A stretch of 64,000 nucleotides of DNA from Streptomyces sp. M92 (GTDB lineage Bacteria > Actinomycetota > Actinomycetes > Streptomycetales > Streptomycetaceae), in NCBI RefSeq assembly GCF_028473745.1, contig NZ_CP101137.1, positions 1,240,001-1,304,000 of the forward strand, in the 5' to 3' direction. The notes beneath the pieces are model-generated. The model worked only from the letters and a program-made list of their open reading frames with translations. It searched no databases and was not told the origin of the DNA. Positions 36,122 through 47,149 of the stretch are shown piece by piece. The number at the start of each line of letters is the position of its first letter. The first letter of the stretch is position 1. Made by a program: the position numbers and the translations under genes.

Positions 36122-39100
36122 ATGTCTGTCCCGCTGCACGAACTGATCTCCCGTCAAGCCGCCCGTACCCCCCACGCCATCGCGGTCGACGACGCCCAGG
36201 GGACGATGACGTACGAGCAGCTGGACCGGCACGCGAACCGCGTCGCGCGGCTGCTCGGGGACCGGGGCGTCGCCCCGGAGGATCGGGTCGCGGTCAGTCT
36301 CCCCCGGCGGCGGGACCTGCCCGCCGTACTCCTCGGCGTGTGGAAGGCGGGCGCCGCCTACGTCCCGCTGGACGCCGCCCACCCCGAGGAGCGGACCGCG
36401 TGGATGGTCGAGGACAGCGGCGCCCGGCTGGTCCTGGCGGCACGCGGCACGGTGCCGACGGGGCTGGACGAGAGCGCCGTACTGCTCCTCGACGCCCCGG
36501 AGACCGGCTTGGACGGCCGGCCGGACACGGCGCCCGAGCTGCCCGCCGCCGACCCCGCGAACGCCGCCTACCTCGCCTACACGTCCGGCTCCACCGGCCG
36601 CCCCAAGGGGGTGCTGGTGGAGCACGCCGGCATCGCCAACCGGGTGTCCTGGACGGTGACCGGACAAGGCCTCGGGGCGGACGACCGGATGGTGATGAAG
36701 ACGGTCCTCACCTTCGACGCCGCCGCCCTGGAGCTGTTCGCTCCGCTCGTCGCGGGCGGCACCGTGGTGATGGCGCCGCCGGGTGCCGAGTCCGACCCGG
36801 CGCTGCTGGTGCGCACCCTCGCCGAGCAGCGGGTCACCGTGCTGCAGGGCGTCCCGTCGGTGCTGCGGCTGCTCACCGGGGAACCCGGCTGGGCCCAGTG
36901 CACCGGCCTGCGGATGGTGTTCTCGGCCGGCGAGGCCCTGGACGCCGAGCTGTGCCGCCGCCTGAGCGAGCCCACCGGCGCCACGGTGTGGAACACGTAC
37001 GGGCCCACCGAGTGCTCCGTCGACGTCACCGCCCAGGAATTCGACCCGGCGCTCCACACGGAGGCCGTGCCCATCGGCCGTCCCCTCGACGGACTGCGCG
37101 TCTACGTGCTGGACGAGGAGTTCGACCCCGTGCCCATCGGCGTCGTCGGGGAGGTGTACGCCGCGGGCACCGGCCTCGCCCGCGGCTACGCCGGGCGCCC
37201 GGCACAGACCGCGGAGCGCTTCCTGCCCGACCCGCACAGCGGCGACGGCGGCCGCATGTACCGTACCGGCGACCTGGCCCGCTGGCGCTCCGACGGCAGC
37301 CTCGCCTACCTGGGCCGCGTCGACCACCAGGTGAAGGTCAACGGCGTCCGCATCGAACCGGCCGAGGTCGAGGCCGCCCTCCACGCCCACCCCGATGTGC
37401 GCGGGGCCGTCGTCGGGGCGTACACCGCCGCCACGGGCACCCGGCTCGTGGCCCACCTGGTGGCGGGCCGCCGCATCCCGCGCGACGAACTGCGCGGCTT
37501 CCTGCGGCGGCGGCTGCCCGAGTCGATGATCCCCGCCCAGTTCGTGCCCATGGACGCCTTCCCGCTGACGGCCAACGGCAAGGTCGACCGGTCCGCCCTG
37601 CCCGACCCGGCCGCCCGCGAGAGCGCCGCGCCCGGTGGCACGGCCGCGTCGGTGGCACCCCGCACCCCCGCGGAACGGCTCGTCGCCGACGTGTGGGAGC
37701 AGCTTCTCCAGGTGGAGAACGTCGGCGTGCACGACGACTTCTTCGCCCTGGGCGGTTCCTCCCTCGTCCTGACCCGCCTGGCCGTCGCCCTCACCAAGGC
37801 GTCCGGCGACGACGTCCAGCTGCGCGGCCTGTTCGGCGCGTCCACCGTGGAGGCTCAGGCCCGGCTCATCGAGGAGTCCCGGCCGTCCGTGCCCGAGGTG
37901 GTGCCGGTCGACCGGGGCGTGCCGCTGCCTCTCTCCTTCGGCCAGCACCGCCTGTGGTTCCTGGACCGCATGCACCCCGGCAGCCCCGAGTGGGTCGCCC
38001 CGCTGTTCCTGCGGCTGCCCGCCGGAACCACCGAGGCCACCGTCCGCACCGTCCTCGACACCCTGGAGCGGCGCCACGAGGCCCTGCGCACCCGCTACGT
38101 CCTCCAGGGCGAGGAACCCCGCCAGGTCGTCGTCGACGCACGACCCGTCGAACTCCGCGTCGAGGACGCCGGCGAGGCGCGGCTGGAACGGCTCTTCGAC
38201 GAACAGTTCCGCCGCGGCTTCGACCTGACCGAGGGACCGTTGTGGCGCGCCATGCTGGTGCGGGTTCCGCTCGGCGGCCCCGTCCTGCTCGTCACCGTCC
38301 ACCACATCGCCAGCGACGGCTGGTCGACGGTCGTGCTGGAGCGGGAGATCCGCGAGCTGTGCGCGGCGGCCGCGGCGAACCGCCCGCACGAACTGCCCGC
38401 ACCGGTCGTGCAGTACGGCGACTACGCGGCCTGGCAGGCGGCCCGCTCCGACGACGCCGTCCTGGACCGCGAACTCGACTACTGGAAGTCCGCGCTGCGC
38501 GGCATGCCCGAACTGCAGCTGCGCACGGACCGGCCCCGCCCGGCCAACCGCGACGGATACGGCCAGGGCGTACGGTTCTCCGTGCCCGCCGGTCTGGCGG
38601 ACGCCCTCAGCGGCCTCGGCCGGCAGCACGGGGCCACACCGTACGCCGCCCTGCTCGCCGCCTTCTCGGCGCTGCTGGCCCGCTACAGCGGTCAGGACGA
38701 CTTCGGCGTCGGCAGCCCGGTGACCGGCCGGCTGCGCCCGGAGACCCAGGACACCGTGGGCTTCTTCCTGAACTCCCTCGTGCTGCGCTGCGACCTGACC
38801 GGCGACCCGACCTTCGCCGAACTGCTCGCCCGCACCAAGGACACCGTGCTCTCCGGCTTCGCCCACCAGGAACTGCCCTTCGAGCGGCTGGTGGACGAGC
38901 TCCAGCCGGTCCGGGACCTGTCCCGCACCCCGCTCTACCAGGTGGCCTTCGACCTCCAGGACGAGGGCGCGACCATGGTGGCCGCCGACGATGTCCTCAT
39001 GGACGCCTTCCAGGGGGCCTGGCGGGTGGCCAAGACCGACCTCACCCTGTTCGTCTGGCGACACTCCGACGGGTCCCTCACCGGGGCCTTCGAGTACGCG

Positions 39101-40990
39101 ACCTCGCTCTTCGAGCACACGACGGTGGAGCGCATGGCCGACCACTTCGTCCGCCTCGTCCAGGCCGTCGTCGACGCTCCCGGCACCCCGCTCTCCGCGA
39201 TCGACCTCACCACCGTCCACGAACACCGGCTGCTCCGCCTCTGGAACGACTCCGGGGTGCCGGTACCGCAGCGATCCGTGCCGGAGTTGATCGCCGAGCA
39301 GGTCGAGCGACGCCCGGACGCGGTGGCCGTGGAGTCGGACGGTGAGACGGTGTCGTACGCGGAGCTGGACGCCCGCGCGAATCGTCTGGCCCACCGGCTG
39401 CGGGAGGCCGGCGTGGGGCCCGAGTCGTCGGTGGCGGTCCTGCTGGACCGGTCGGCCGATCTGATCGTGGCACTGCTCGCGGTCTGGCGCGCGGGAGCCG
39501 GCTACGTCCCCATGGACCCCGTCCTGCCCGCCGGACGCATCGCCGACATGGTCACGGACGCCGGTGTGCAGGTGGCGGTCACGTCCGCCGCGTATGCCGA
39601 CCGGTTCGTGGTGCCGGCGGTGCGGGTCGAGGACGACTTCTCATATCTGCCCCAGTCGGCACCCGACGTGCCCCTGGACCTGGACACGGTCGCCTACACC
39701 GTGTTCACCTCCGGCTCCACGGGCCGCCCCAAGGGCGTCCAGGTCACCCACCGCAACCTGGCCAATCATGTCGACTGGGCCGTACGGGAACTGACCTCGG
39801 CCGGCTCCGGCGGCGCACCCGTCTTCTCGTCCGTCGCCTTCGACCTCGTCGTCCCCAACCTGTGGGCACCCCTCGCCGCCGGACAACGCACCTGGCTCCA
39901 CAACGGCGAACTCACCGACCTCGGGTCGGCCCTGACCAAGACGGGCCCCTTCTCCTTCATCAAACTCACCCCCGGCCACCTCGAAATCCTCTCCGGCCAG
40001 CTGGCGGACGACGAGATCTCCACCCTGGCCGGCAAGATCGTCGTCGCCGGTGAAGCACTTCCGGGCGCCCTCGTCGAACGCTGGCGCCGGGTCCTCGGCG
40101 ACGGAGCGGTCCTCAACGAATACGGACCGACCGAAACCACCGTCGGCACCAGCGTCTTCCCACTCACGGAGGCCTTCGACGGCGTCGTACCCATCGGCCG
40201 CCCCCTGCCCAACATGACCATGCGCGTCCTGGACGCCCACCTCCGTCCGGTGCCGGTGGGCGCGGTCGGTGAGCTGTTCGTGGGCGGCACGGGTGTGGCC
40301 CGGGGTTACGCGGGAGACCCGGCCCGCACCGCGGACAAGTTCGTCCCGGACGTCTACGGTCCGGCAGGCAGCCGGATGTACCGCACCGGAGACCTCGCAC
40401 GCTGGCGGCACGACGGAGCCGTCGAATTCCTCGGCCGCATCGACGACCAGGTCAAGATCCGCGGCTACCGCATCGAACTCGGCGAAGTCCGCGCCGCCCT
40501 CATCGCCCAGCCCGGCATCACCGACGCCGCAGTCATCGTCTCCGAGGGCGACCAGAGGCTGATCGCCTACATCGTCGGCGAAACCCCCGACCTGACCGAC
40601 GCCCTCCCCGAATACATGATCCCGTCCCACTTCATACAGCTGGACGCGATCCCGCTGACGGCCAACGGCAAACTCGACCGCCGCGCCCTGCCCACCCCCG
40701 ACGACACCGCCACCGACACCTACATCGCCCCCCGCACCCCCACCGAAGAACGCATCGCCGCCATCTGGACCGATCTGCTCGGCAAGAGCGCCGGCGTTCA
40801 CGACGGCTTCTTCGACATCGGCGGACACTCCATCCTCGCCGTACGCCTGGTCTCGCGGTTGCAGCAGGACTTCGACCTCGACCTGCCGATCCGGGTCGTC
40901 TTCGAGCGGCCGACCATCGCGCAGATCGCCGTGGAGATCGAGGACCGCGTCCGGGCCGAGATCGACGCGCAGCTCGCCGAATCCCACTGA
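36122..40990 (+). CDS. Two-module NRPS: A-PCP-C-A-PCP
   Basis: 1,622 residues. A1 spans about 10-490 ([10 protein letters not shown] near 150; ANGKVDR near 482). PCP1 has LGGSS near 544. C spans about 598-1040 with a canonical HHIASDGWS near 727. A2 spans about 1052-1520 and PCP2 has IGGHS near 1568. There is no N-terminal C domain. Ten-residue pocket codes read by eye are DALQFATVDK for A1 (not assigned; Dap is possible from context) and DLPKVAEVGK for A2 (closest to Asn, DLTKLGEVGK from memory, 7 of 10). No E or TE domain is present. A2 is nearly identical to two A domains of the next NRPS. Confidence 0.92.
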   Translation: MSVPLHELISRQAARTPHAIAVDDAQGTMTYEQLDRHANRVARLLGDRGVAPEDRVAVSLPRRRDLPAVLLGVWKAGAAYVPLDAAHPEERTAWMVEDSGARLVLAARGTVPTGLDESAVLLLDAPETGLDGRPDTAPELPAADPANAAYLAYTSGSTGRPKGVLVEHAGIANRVSWTVTGQGLGADDRMVMKTVLTFDAAALELFAPLVAGGTVVMAPPGAESDPALLVRTLAEQRVTVLQGVPSVLRLLTGEPGWAQCTGLRMVFSAGEALDAELCRRLSEPTGATVWNTYGPTECSVDVTAQEFDPALHTEAVPIGRPLDGLRVYVLDEEFDPVPIGVVGEVYAAGTGLARGYAGRPAQTAERFLPDPHSGDGGRMYRTGDLARWRSDGSLAYLGRVDHQVKVNGVRIEPAEVEAALHAHPDVRGAVVGAYTAATGTRLVAHLVAGRRIPRDELRGFLRRRLPESMIPAQFVPMDAFPLTANGKVDRSALPDPAARESAAPGGTAASVAPRTPAERLVADVWEQLLQVENVGVHDDFFALGGSSLVLTRLAVALTKASGDDVQLRGLFGASTVEAQARLIEESRPSVPEVVPVDRGVPLPLSFGQHRLWFLDRMHPGSPEWVAPLFLRLPAGTTEATVRTVLDTLERRHEALRTRYVLQGEEPRQVVVDARPVELRVEDAGEARLERLFDEQFRRGFDLTEGPLWRAMLVRVPLGGPVLLVTVHHIASDGWSTVVLEREIRELCAAAAANRPHELPAPVVQYGDYAAWQAARSDDAVLDRELDYWKSALRGMPELQLRTDRPRPANRDGYGQGVRFSVPAGLADALSGLGRQHGATPYAALLAAFSALLARYSGQDDFGVGSPVTGRLRPETQDTVGFFLNSLVLRCDLTGDPTFAELLARTKDTVLSGFAHQELPFERLVDELQPVRDLSRTPLYQVAFDLQDEGATMVAADDVLMDAFQGAWRVAKTDLTLFVWRHSDGSLTGAFEYATSLFEHTTVERMADHFVRLVQAVVDAPGTPLSAIDLTTVHEHRLLRLWNDSGVPVPQRSVPELIAEQVERRPDAVAVESDGETVSYAELDARANRLAHRLREAGVGPESSVAVLLDRSADLIVALLAVWRAGAGYVPMDPVLPAGRIADMVTDAGVQVAVTSAAYADRFVVPAVRVEDDFSYLPQSAPDVPLDLDTVAYTVFTSGSTGRPKGVQVTHRNLANHVDWAVRELTSAGSGGAPVFSSVAFDLVVPNLWAPLAAGQRTWLHNGELTDLGSALTKTGPFSFIKLTPGHLEILSGQLADDEISTLAGKIVVAGEALPGALVERWRRVLGDGAVLNEYGPTETTVGTSVFPLTEAFDGVVPIGRPLPNMTMRVLDAHLRPVPVGAVGELFVGGTGVARGYAGDPARTADKFVPDVYGPAGSRMYRTGDLARWRHDGAVEFLGRIDDQVKIRGYRIELGEVRAALIAQPGITDAAVIVSEGDQRLIAYIVGETPDLTDALPEYMIPSHFIQLDAIPLTANGKLDRRALPTPDDTATDTYIAPRTPTEERIAAIWTDLLGKSAGVHDGFFDIGGHSILAVRLVSRLQQDFDLDLPIRVVFERPTIAQIAVEIEDRVRAEIDAQLAESH

Positions 40991-41012
40991 CCGAAGAGCG
41001 AAGGACGTTGGC

Positions 41013-41930
41013 ATGCGTCACCTCATCTCACTGACCGATCTGACCGACGAGGACCTGCGCACGCTGGTCGCCCGCGGGGCGGAGTTCGCCGCCGGGGCGG
41101 TCGCCGATCCGCTGCGGGGCGAGGTGGTCGGCGTCTACTTCCGGCGCACCTCGACCCGCACCCGTACCGCCTTCACCACGGGGGCGCTGCGGCTCGGCGC
41201 GCAGACGGTGACCTTCGGGCCCGGCGACCTCCAGCTGAACACCGGCGAGACCACCGAGGACACCGGCCGGGTGCTCTCCGGCATGCTGGACATGCTGGTG
41301 GCCAGGACGTCGGACGCGACGGCGGAACTGCGCTCCTGGGCAGCGGCCGGGCCGATGTCGGTGGTGAACGCGATGACCGCGGAGGAGCACCCGACGCAGG
41401 GGCTCACCGATCTCACCACCCTGTACTGTCACTTCGGCCGCGTCGAGGGCCTGCGGGTGCTGTACGTGGGCGAGGGCAACAACAGTGCCGCCGCGCTGGC
41501 GCTGGCCCTGACCCGCTTCCCGGGCACCGAGCTGGAGCTGCGCACCCCGCCCGGGTACGGCCTGGCGGCGGACGTCCTGGCCACCGCCGGCGAGCAGGCG
41601 GCGCGCAGCGGGGCGAAACTGTCCGAGCAGCACGACATGGCGTCCCTGCCCGCCGGGTTCGACGTCGTGTACACCACCCGCTGGCAGACCACCGGCACCA
41701 GCAAGCCGGACGCGGACTGGCGCACCGTGTTCGCCCCGTTCCAGGTGTCCGGGGCGCTGTGGGAGACCAGCCCGGACGCGGTGTTCCTCCACGACCTGCC
41801 CGCGCACCGGGGCGAGGAGGTCACCGCGGAGGTGCTGGACGGACCCGCGAGCCTGGCGTTCGCCCAGGCCACGCACAAGCTGCACAGCGCCATGGCGGTC
41901 CTCGAATGGTGCCGGGCCGTCCGTTCATGA
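41013..41930 (+). CDS. Ornithine carbamoyltransferase-like enzyme of the NRPS cluster
   Basis: A 305-residue carbamoyltransferase. The carbamoyl-phosphate loop is RRTSTRTRTAF and the HPTQ motif (HPTQGLTDL) is present. The ornithine-binding HCLP loop of true OTCs reads HDLP (FLHDLPAHRGEEV), so the Cys is replaced by Asp and the amino-acid substrate is probably different. With Dap enzymes nearby, carbamoylation of Dap to beta-ureidoalanine is the best guess; a similar set (SbnA/B-like plus carbamoyltransferase) is known for zwittermicin. Its place among NRPS genes, not arginine genes, also argues against housekeeping. It overlaps the MFS gene by ATGA. Confidence 0.85.
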   Translation: MRHLISLTDLTDEDLRTLVARGAEFAAGAVADPLRGEVVGVYFRRTSTRTRTAFTTGALRLGAQTVTFGPGDLQLNTGETTEDTGRVLSGMLDMLVARTSDATAELRSWAAAGPMSVVNAMTAEEHPTQGLTDLTTLYCHFGRVEGLRVLYVGEGNNSAAALALALTRFPGTELELRTPPGYGLAADVLATAGEQAARSGAKLSEQHDMASLPAGFDVVYTTRWQTTGTSKPDADWRTVFAPFQVSGALWETSPDAVFLHDLPAHRGEEVTAEVLDGPASLAFAQATHKLHSAMAVLEWCRAVRS

Positions 41931-43327
41931 GACGAAAGCGCAAAGCCCGCTCCGGCGGAGGGGGCAGGCACAAGCTGCCGTCGCTGCGCAGCTACCGGGA
42001 CTTCCGGCTGCTGTGGACCGGCTCGGCGATGTCGGTGATGGCGGAGCGCTGCTCCGGGATGGCCTTCACCCTGCTGGTGCTCTGGCACACCAGGTCGGAG
42101 AGCGCCGCCGGCATCGTCGGGTTCGCGGGGCTCCTGCCGGCGCTGCTCGTGCAGCTGCCCGCCGGGGTCCTGGTGGACCGGCTGAACCGGCGGCGCGTCA
42201 TGATGGTGTGCGTCGTGGTGCGGATGGTCGCGGTGGCGACGGTCGCCGTCTCCCTGCTGGGGGACACGGTGTGGGTGTGGCACATCGCCCTCGTGGCGTT
42301 CGTGCAGAGCAGCATGACCGTCTTCTACCAGCTGTCGGAACGGGCCATGGTGCGCCACGTGGTGCCCTCACGGCAGCTGGGCGCGGCGATGGCCACCAAC
42401 GAGGCCCGCTCCCGCGGCGTCAACTTCGTCGGGCACCCCACGAGCGGGGCGATGTTCGGTCTGTCGGCGTGGGTGCCGTTCCTGACCAGTGTGGCGCTCT
42501 ACGTGGGTTCGCTGGTGACGCTGGTGAAGCTGCGGGGCGAGCGGCAGCCGCCCCGCCGGCCGGGTGCCGGTCGCCGGATGCGTTCCGAGGTCGCGGCCGG
42601 GCTCACGTGGGTGTGGGGGCGGGCCTACTTCAGGACCGCGCTGCTGATCATCTCGGTCAGCAACCTGGTGTTCCAGGGGCTGATCCTGACGGTGGCCGTG
42701 GTGATCAGGGAGGACGGCGGGGCGGCCGGCACCATCGGGCTGATCATGGCGGCGGGCGGCATGGGCGGGCTGTGCGGGGCGCTGTCCGGCGGCTGGCTGA
42801 ACCGGCGGCTGGCCATGCGGCAGATCATGGTCCTCGCGCACACCGCGTGGGCCGTGGTCATGCCCACAGCGGTGTTTTTCCGGCAAGCACCGGCACTTGG
42901 CGCATTGTTCTTCATAACGTCGTTTATAGGAGCCACTGTTACGGTCTCCGGCATGTCTTACCAGGTGCGCATCACCCCCAACGACATGCAGGGGCGGGTG
43001 GGCAGTGTCGTCATGCTCCTGGTGTCGGGGGCGAGTTCGCTCGGCGCGCTCGGTACGGGATACCTGCTGGAGGCGGTCGGCAGCCGCCACACCGTCGTGG
43101 TGCTGTCGGCGGTGATGGCTGTGCTGGCCCTGGTGGCCGCCGTCGTGTTCAGCAGAGCCGGCGCGGCCCTCGAGGACCGCGCGGACAGCATGGAACCACT
43201 CGACGCGGGCCACTCCCCGTCGGAGCCGGCGGCGCTGCCGGCCCCGGACGCGCCCGCGCCGGCCTCCGTCCCGGACGGGACACCGGCCGATCCCCTCAAC
43301 CACGAAGCGCGGAGAACCGATGGATGA
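41927..43327 (+). CDS. MFS exporter of the NRPS cluster
   Basis: A 466-residue membrane transporter. The start at ATG 41927 overlaps the preceding stop. The basic cytoplasmic N-terminus (MRRKRKARSGGGG) precedes the first membrane segment, and GVLVDRLNRRRVMM is the motif-A-like loop. This subgroup (enterobactin-exporter-like MFS) is often linked to peptide and siderophore export. The C-terminal 60 residues are acidic and Pro-rich. It likely exports the product or gives self-resistance. It overlaps the ABC ATPase gene by eight bases. Confidence 0.88.
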   Translation: MRRKRKARSGGGGRHKLPSLRSYRDFRLLWTGSAMSVMAERCSGMAFTLLVLWHTRSESAAGIVGFAGLLPALLVQLPAGVLVDRLNRRRVMMVCVVVRMVAVATVAVSLLGDTVWVWHIALVAFVQSSMTVFYQLSERAMVRHVVPSRQLGAAMATNEARSRGVNFVGHPTSGAMFGLSAWVPFLTSVALYVGSLVTLVKLRGERQPPRRPGAGRRMRSEVAAGLTWVWGRAYFRTALLIISVSNLVFQGLILTVAVVIREDGGAAGTIGLIMAAGGMGGLCGALSGGWLNRRLAMRQIMVLAHTAWAVVMPTAVFFRQAPALGALFFITSFIGATVTVSGMSYQVRITPNDMQGRVGSVVMLLVSGASSLGALGTGYLLEAVGSRHTVVVLSAVMAVLALVAAVVFSRAGAALEDRADSMEPLDAGHSPSEPAALPAPDAPAPASVPDGTPADPLNHEARRTDG

Positions 43328-44108
43328 CGCAGTGCGGCTGGAGTCGCTCACCAAGACCTACGGGTCCGGCGACAGTGCCGTGAGCGCCTTGCGCGACACC
43401 AGCCTGTCCTTCTCCCGGGGCAGCTTCACCGCGATCATGGGGCCCTCGGGGTCCGGCAAGTCCACCCTGCTCCAGTGCGCGGCCGGGCTGGACCGGCCCA
43501 CCTCGGGCCGGGTGTTCATCGACGGCCAGGACACCTCGGGTCTGAACGAGACCCGGCTCACCGAACTGCGCCGCGCCTCCACCGGGTTCATCTTCCAGTC
43601 CTTCAACCTGCTGCCCTCGCTGACGGCCGAGCAGAACGTGGCGCTGCCGATGCGGCTGGCGGGGCGCAGGCCCCCGCGCGGCGCGGTCCGGCAGGCGCTC
43701 GCCCAGGTCGGCCTGGAGAAGAAGGCCGGCAGCCGGCCCAGCCAGCTGTCCGGCGGACAGCAGCAGCGGGTGGCCATCGCGCGTGCCCTGGTGGCCCGCC
43801 CCGCCGTGCTCTTCGCGGACGAGCCGACCGGGGCCCTCGACCTGTCCACGGGACGTGAACTCCTCGACACGCTGCGCGCGCTGACGGGGCCGGGCGTCGG
43901 CTCTCCGGGCGGCCCCGGCATCCCCGGCGGCCCCGGCACCGCGCACCCGGTGACCACCACCATCGTGATGGTCACCCACGACCCGAACGTCGCCGCCTAC
44001 GCGGACCGCGTGCTGTTCCTCGCCGACGGCGGTCTCGTCGGTGAGCTGCTCCAGCCGACCGCCGAGGGCGTCGCCGCGCGCATGACGCACCTGGGGGTGT
44101 CGTCGTGA
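43320..44108 (+). CDS. ABC transporter ATPase (MacB/LolD type)
   Basis: A 262-residue ATPase. Walker A is [13 protein letters not shown], the Q loop [11 protein letters not shown], the signature [15 protein letters not shown] and Walker [14 protein letters not shown], and the switch His is in [11 protein letters not shown] short Gly/Pro-rich insertion (about residues 195-215) separates the Walker B region from the switch. It pairs with the FtsX-type permease encoded next, which it overlaps by GTGA, to form an exporter or a membrane-stress/resistance complex. Confidence 0.94.
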   Translation: MDDAVRLESLTKTYGSGDSAVSALRDTSLSFSRGSFTAIMGPSGSGKSTLLQCAAGLDRPTSGRVFIDGQDTSGLNETRLTELRRASTGFIFQSFNLLPSLTAEQNVALPMRLAGRRPPRGAVRQALAQVGLEKKAGSRPSQLSGGQQQRVAIARALVARPAVLFADEPTGALDLSTGRELLDTLRALTGPGVGSPGGPGIPGGPGTAHPVTTTIVMVTHDPNVAAYADRVLFLADGGLVGELLQPTAEGVAARMTHLGVSS

Positions 44109-46594
44109 TCCGGGTGGCCTTGCAGACCCTGCGGGCGCGCTGGGTCTCCTTCCTCGGCACGGTGGTCGCCCTGGTCCTCGGCGTGGCGCAGGTCGCGGCC
44201 ATGGGGCTGCTGGTGACGACGGCGTTCGACCTGCCCGACCGTCCGGTGGAGCGCTTCGCCGGCGCCGGCGCCGTCGTACGCCCGCAGTCGGACGGCTGGG
44301 ACCCGGCCCACCACGACCTGGGCGTCCGCTCCCCCGAGGCGGCCCGCGGCCTGAGCACCGAACTGCGCGACCGCGTCGCCGCGACCGGCGAGACCGTGGT
44401 CGACCGCGCCTTCTACGCACAGCTGCGCGGCGGCCCCGAGGACCAGGTGGGGCACCCCTGGCCGGTGGCCCGCTTCGGCGGCTACCGCCTCACCGACGGT
44501 GCCGCGCCGACGTCGGACGGGCAGGTCGTGGTCCCCTCCGACCAGGCCCGCACCGGCGACGAGGTGACCGTACTGACGGCGTCCACCGTGCGGACGTACA
44601 CCGTCAGCGGCACCGTCGACCCCGTCGGCTACGAGGACGCCGTCTTCTTCTCCGAGGCGGAGGCCGCGCGGCTCTCCCCGCGGATCGACTCGCTGGTCGC
44701 GCTCGGCCCCGCGGACGCGGTCCGGGACGCCGTCGGCGAGCGGGCCGACGTCCTCACCGGCCAGGACCGGCACAAGGCCGACGCCAGCGAGGCCGAGGAC
44801 CGCGAGACCCTGGACAACACGATCACGCTGGTGCCGGTGATGGCGAGCGTCGCCGGGACCACCGCCGTCTTCGTGGTCGCGTCCACCTTCGCCTTCGCGG
44901 TCGTCCAGCGCCGCAGGGAGGTCGCCCTGCTCCGCGCGGTCGGCGCCACCCCCAAGCAGGTGCGGAAGATGGTCCGCAACGAGGCTCTCCTGGTCGGCGG
45001 CCTCGCCGCCGCGGCGGGCACGGCCCTCGGCCTGTTCGGGGCGCAGCTCCTCGCCGACATGCTGATCTCCATGGGAGTGTCGCCGGACTGGTTCACCGTC
45101 ACCCCGTCCCTGCACTGGACCGTGCTCGCGCCGCTCGCCGCCGCCTTCCTGGTCGGGCTGCTGGTGTCGGTCGGCGGTGCGGCCGCGGCGGCCCGCCGGG
45201 CCGGCTCCGTCCAGCCCGTCGAAGCGCTGCGGGAGGCCGCCGTCGACGATACGGGCGTCACCCCCGGCCGCGCCCTGCTCGGTGCCGTGGCCCTGCTCGG
45301 CGGCGTCGGCTGGACCGCCTGGATCGCCACCGGCTCCCCGGTGACGGTGCTCTCGCCCACGGTGTACGTGGTCTCGCTGATGGTGCCGGTGCTGGCGGCG
45401 GCCGTCCTCGCCCCGATGGCCGTCGGTCCACTGGCCCGGCTGCTGATGTGGCCCTGGCGGCGGGCGAACGGCCCCACGGCGATGCTGGTCCGGCAGAGCG
45501 CGCTGACCGCCCGCCGCCGGACCGCGGCGACGGCCGCGCCGGTGCTGCTCACCGTCGGCCTCGCGTTCTCCCTGCTCGCCGCCACCGACTCGCTGGGCGC
45601 GGCCCGGGACAGCGGCCTGCGGAACCGGATCGTCTCCGACTACGCCCTCGCCCCCGACGACACCCCCGGCATCAGCACCGAGGTGGTCGACCGGGTCGCC
45701 GAGGTGCCCGGCGTGAAGATCGCCGCACCGCTGCTCACCACGGTCTACTGGAAGGACGAGGACCGCTACGACGAGAACGACGGCCTGGTCGTCGACCCCG
45801 AGGCGCTGAAGCGGACCATGGACCTCAAGGTCGTCGAGGGCTCCCTCGACGACCTCGACGCGAACAGCATGGCCGTCGCCGACCTGTGGCACATGGACGT
45901 CGGCTCCGTCCAGACCGTACTGATGGCCGACGGCAGCACCCAGAAGCTGAAGGTGGCCGCCGTGTACGAGGCGCTGCGCGGCGAGGACGTGGCCTACCTG
46001 CCGCAACGGTTCGCCGACACCGCGCTGTTCGCACGCGACGGCCTGGCCCGCCGCGCGTACATCACGCTGGACGAGGGCACCGACCGGGCGGCGGCGACCG
46101 CCGCCGTCCGCGAGGCGGTCGAGGGCAGCGGCGCGACCTTCATGTCCCGGGACGAACTGGTCGCCTCCGAGGCCGCCTACGCCCGGCACCTGAACGAGGT
46201 ACGGCAGCGCTCCACCGCGGTGATCATCATGATGTTCTGCTTCATCGCCATCCTCAACACGCTGCTGATGGCCACCGCGGACCGCCGGCGCGACCTGGCG
46301 GTCCTGCGGACCGCGGGCGCCACGCCGAGGCAGGTGCTGCGGTTCTTCGTCGCCGAGTCCCTCCTCGTGTCGGCGATCGGTGTGGTGCTGGCGCTGGCCG
46401 CGACCGCCGTCAACCTGGCCGGCCTGTGGGGAGCCCTGTTCCAGCTCTTCGGCACCACCCCGATAGTCGTTCCGTACGCCGTCGTCACGGGCGTCGCGGT
46501 GGTCTCCACCCTGCTGGCGCTCCTCGGCACCGTCCTGCCGGTCGGTGCGGCGCTGCGGGCCCGCGCGGTGCAGCTGATCGGGGCCCGCGAGTAG
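44105..46594 (+). CDS. ABC transporter permease with two FtsX domains
   Basis: An 829-residue permease of the MacB/FtsX type starting at GTG 44105. The N-terminal membrane segment is followed by a large extracytoplasmic domain (about residues 40-230), a first FtsX domain (about 240-380), a second extracytoplasmic domain and a second FtsX domain (about 700-829). RRREVALLRAVGATPKQVRKMV and the related RRRDLAVLRTAGATPRQVL mark the two FtsX copies. Such systems in actinomycetes often provide resistance to, or export of, lipopeptides and other membrane-active antibiotics. A terminator follows. Confidence 0.92.
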   Translation: MIRVALQTLRARWVSFLGTVVALVLGVAQVAAMGLLVTTAFDLPDRPVERFAGAGAVVRPQSDGWDPAHHDLGVRSPEAARGLSTELRDRVAATGETVVDRAFYAQLRGGPEDQVGHPWPVARFGGYRLTDGAAPTSDGQVVVPSDQARTGDEVTVLTASTVRTYTVSGTVDPVGYEDAVFFSEAEAARLSPRIDSLVALGPADAVRDAVGERADVLTGQDRHKADASEAEDRETLDNTITLVPVMASVAGTTAVFVVASTFAFAVVQRRREVALLRAVGATPKQVRKMVRNEALLVGGLAAAAGTALGLFGAQLLADMLISMGVSPDWFTVTPSLHWTVLAPLAAAFLVGLLVSVGGAAAAARRAGSVQPVEALREAAVDDTGVTPGRALLGAVALLGGVGWTAWIATGSPVTVLSPTVYVVSLMVPVLAAAVLAPMAVGPLARLLMWPWRRANGPTAMLVRQSALTARRRTAATAAPVLLTVGLAFSLLAATDSLGAARDSGLRNRIVSDYALAPDDTPGISTEVVDRVAEVPGVKIAAPLLTTVYWKDEDRYDENDGLVVDPEALKRTMDLKVVEGSLDDLDANSMAVADLWHMDVGSVQTVLMADGSTQKLKVAAVYEALRGEDVAYLPQRFADTALFARDGLARRAYITLDEGTDRAAATAAVREAVEGSGATFMSRDELVASEAAYARHLNEVRQRSTAVIIMMFCFIAILNTLLMATADRRRDLAVLRTAGATPRQVLRFFVAESLLVSAIGVVLALAATAVNLAGLWGALFQLFGTTPIVVPYAVVTGVAVVSTLLALLGTVLPVGAALRARAVQLIGARE

Positions 46595-46599
46595 GCCAC

Positions 46600-46628
46600 C
46601 CGGCACTCCCGGCACTCCCGGCACACAC
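46600..46628. repeat. Short 9-base tandem repeat
   Basis: Three copies of a CCGGCACTC-like unit lie just past the ABC permease stop. No function is evident. Confidence 0.6.
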
Positions 46629-46643
46629 CGCACCACCCCGGAC

Positions 46644-46687
46644 CACACGGCCCGGTCCCGAAACCCCCGTCGGGACCGGGCCGTGTG
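46644..46687. terminator. Hairpin terminator between the two NRPS cluster units
   Basis: CACACGGCCCGGTCCCG pairs with its complement across a 10-base loop. It follows the ABC permease and separates it from MbtH, so the cluster likely has two main transcription units. Confidence 0.8.
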
Positions 46688-46750
46688 CTGTCTTCCCGCG
46701 GCTCGGGCCGTCGCGCCCGCCGGGACAAAAGAGAGCCGATAAGAGCCCCG

Positions 46751-46757
46751 GTATAGG
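46751..46757 (+). promoter_or_regulatory. GTATAGG promoter element upstream of MbtH
   Basis: GTATAGG, identical to the heptamer before the first cluster gene, lies about 50 bases before the MbtH start. Upstream, AGAGCC occurs twice with a 10-base period (46732 and 46742). It may act as -10 region or regulator site. Confidence 0.35.
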
Positions 46758-46805
46758 TCGGCGTCGGAGGCTGGGCGAGCATCCGACCACCGAAGGGACA
46801 CCGTC

Positions 46806-47021
46806 ATGGCTGACGAGCAGACCGACCACCGTACCTACCGGGTCGTCCTGAACGACGAGGAGCAGTACTCGATCTGGGACGCGGGCCGGGAACTGCCGGA
46901 CGGCTGGCAGGCCGAGGGCACCGAGGGCTCCAGGCAGGACTGCCTCCAGCGGATCGAGGAGGTCTGGACGGACCTGCGGCCGGCCAGTCTGCGCCGGCGC
47001 ATGGAGCAGGCCGGCGCCTGA
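46806..47021 (+). CDS. MbtH-like protein
   Basis: A 71-residue NRPS chaperone that binds and activates adenylation domains. The family signature is complete: NDEEQYSIWDAGRELPDGW, then GSRQDCLQRIEEVWTDLRP and SLRRRM. The Asp in SIWD replaces the usual Pro. It heads the second transcription unit, just before the large NRPS, and probably assists some or all six adenylation domains. Confidence 0.95.
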   Translation: MADEQTDHRTYRVVLNDEEQYSIWDAGRELPDGWQAEGTEGSRQDCLQRIEEVWTDLRPASLRRRMEQAGA

Positions 47022-47149
47022 CCGCGCCGCACGGCCCGAGGTGCCGGCGGCATCACGCCGCACCGCACGGCACCCGGCACCACACGTGCACCACGCAGGC
47101 ACCACACGAGACACGTCGTACGGAACGAAGGTCGGGAGGGGCGCTCAGC

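Noticed and set aside
41013..41930. Housekeeping ornithine carbamoyltransferase (argF)
   Set aside because: It lies within the NRPS operon, away from arginine genes, and HCLP is HDLP.
27686..46594. Siderophore cluster
   Set aside because: Dap and hydroxylases occur in siderophore pathways, but no uptake lipoprotein, ferric reductase, iron-box-like site or catechol/hydroxamate enzyme is present; not excluded but unsupported.
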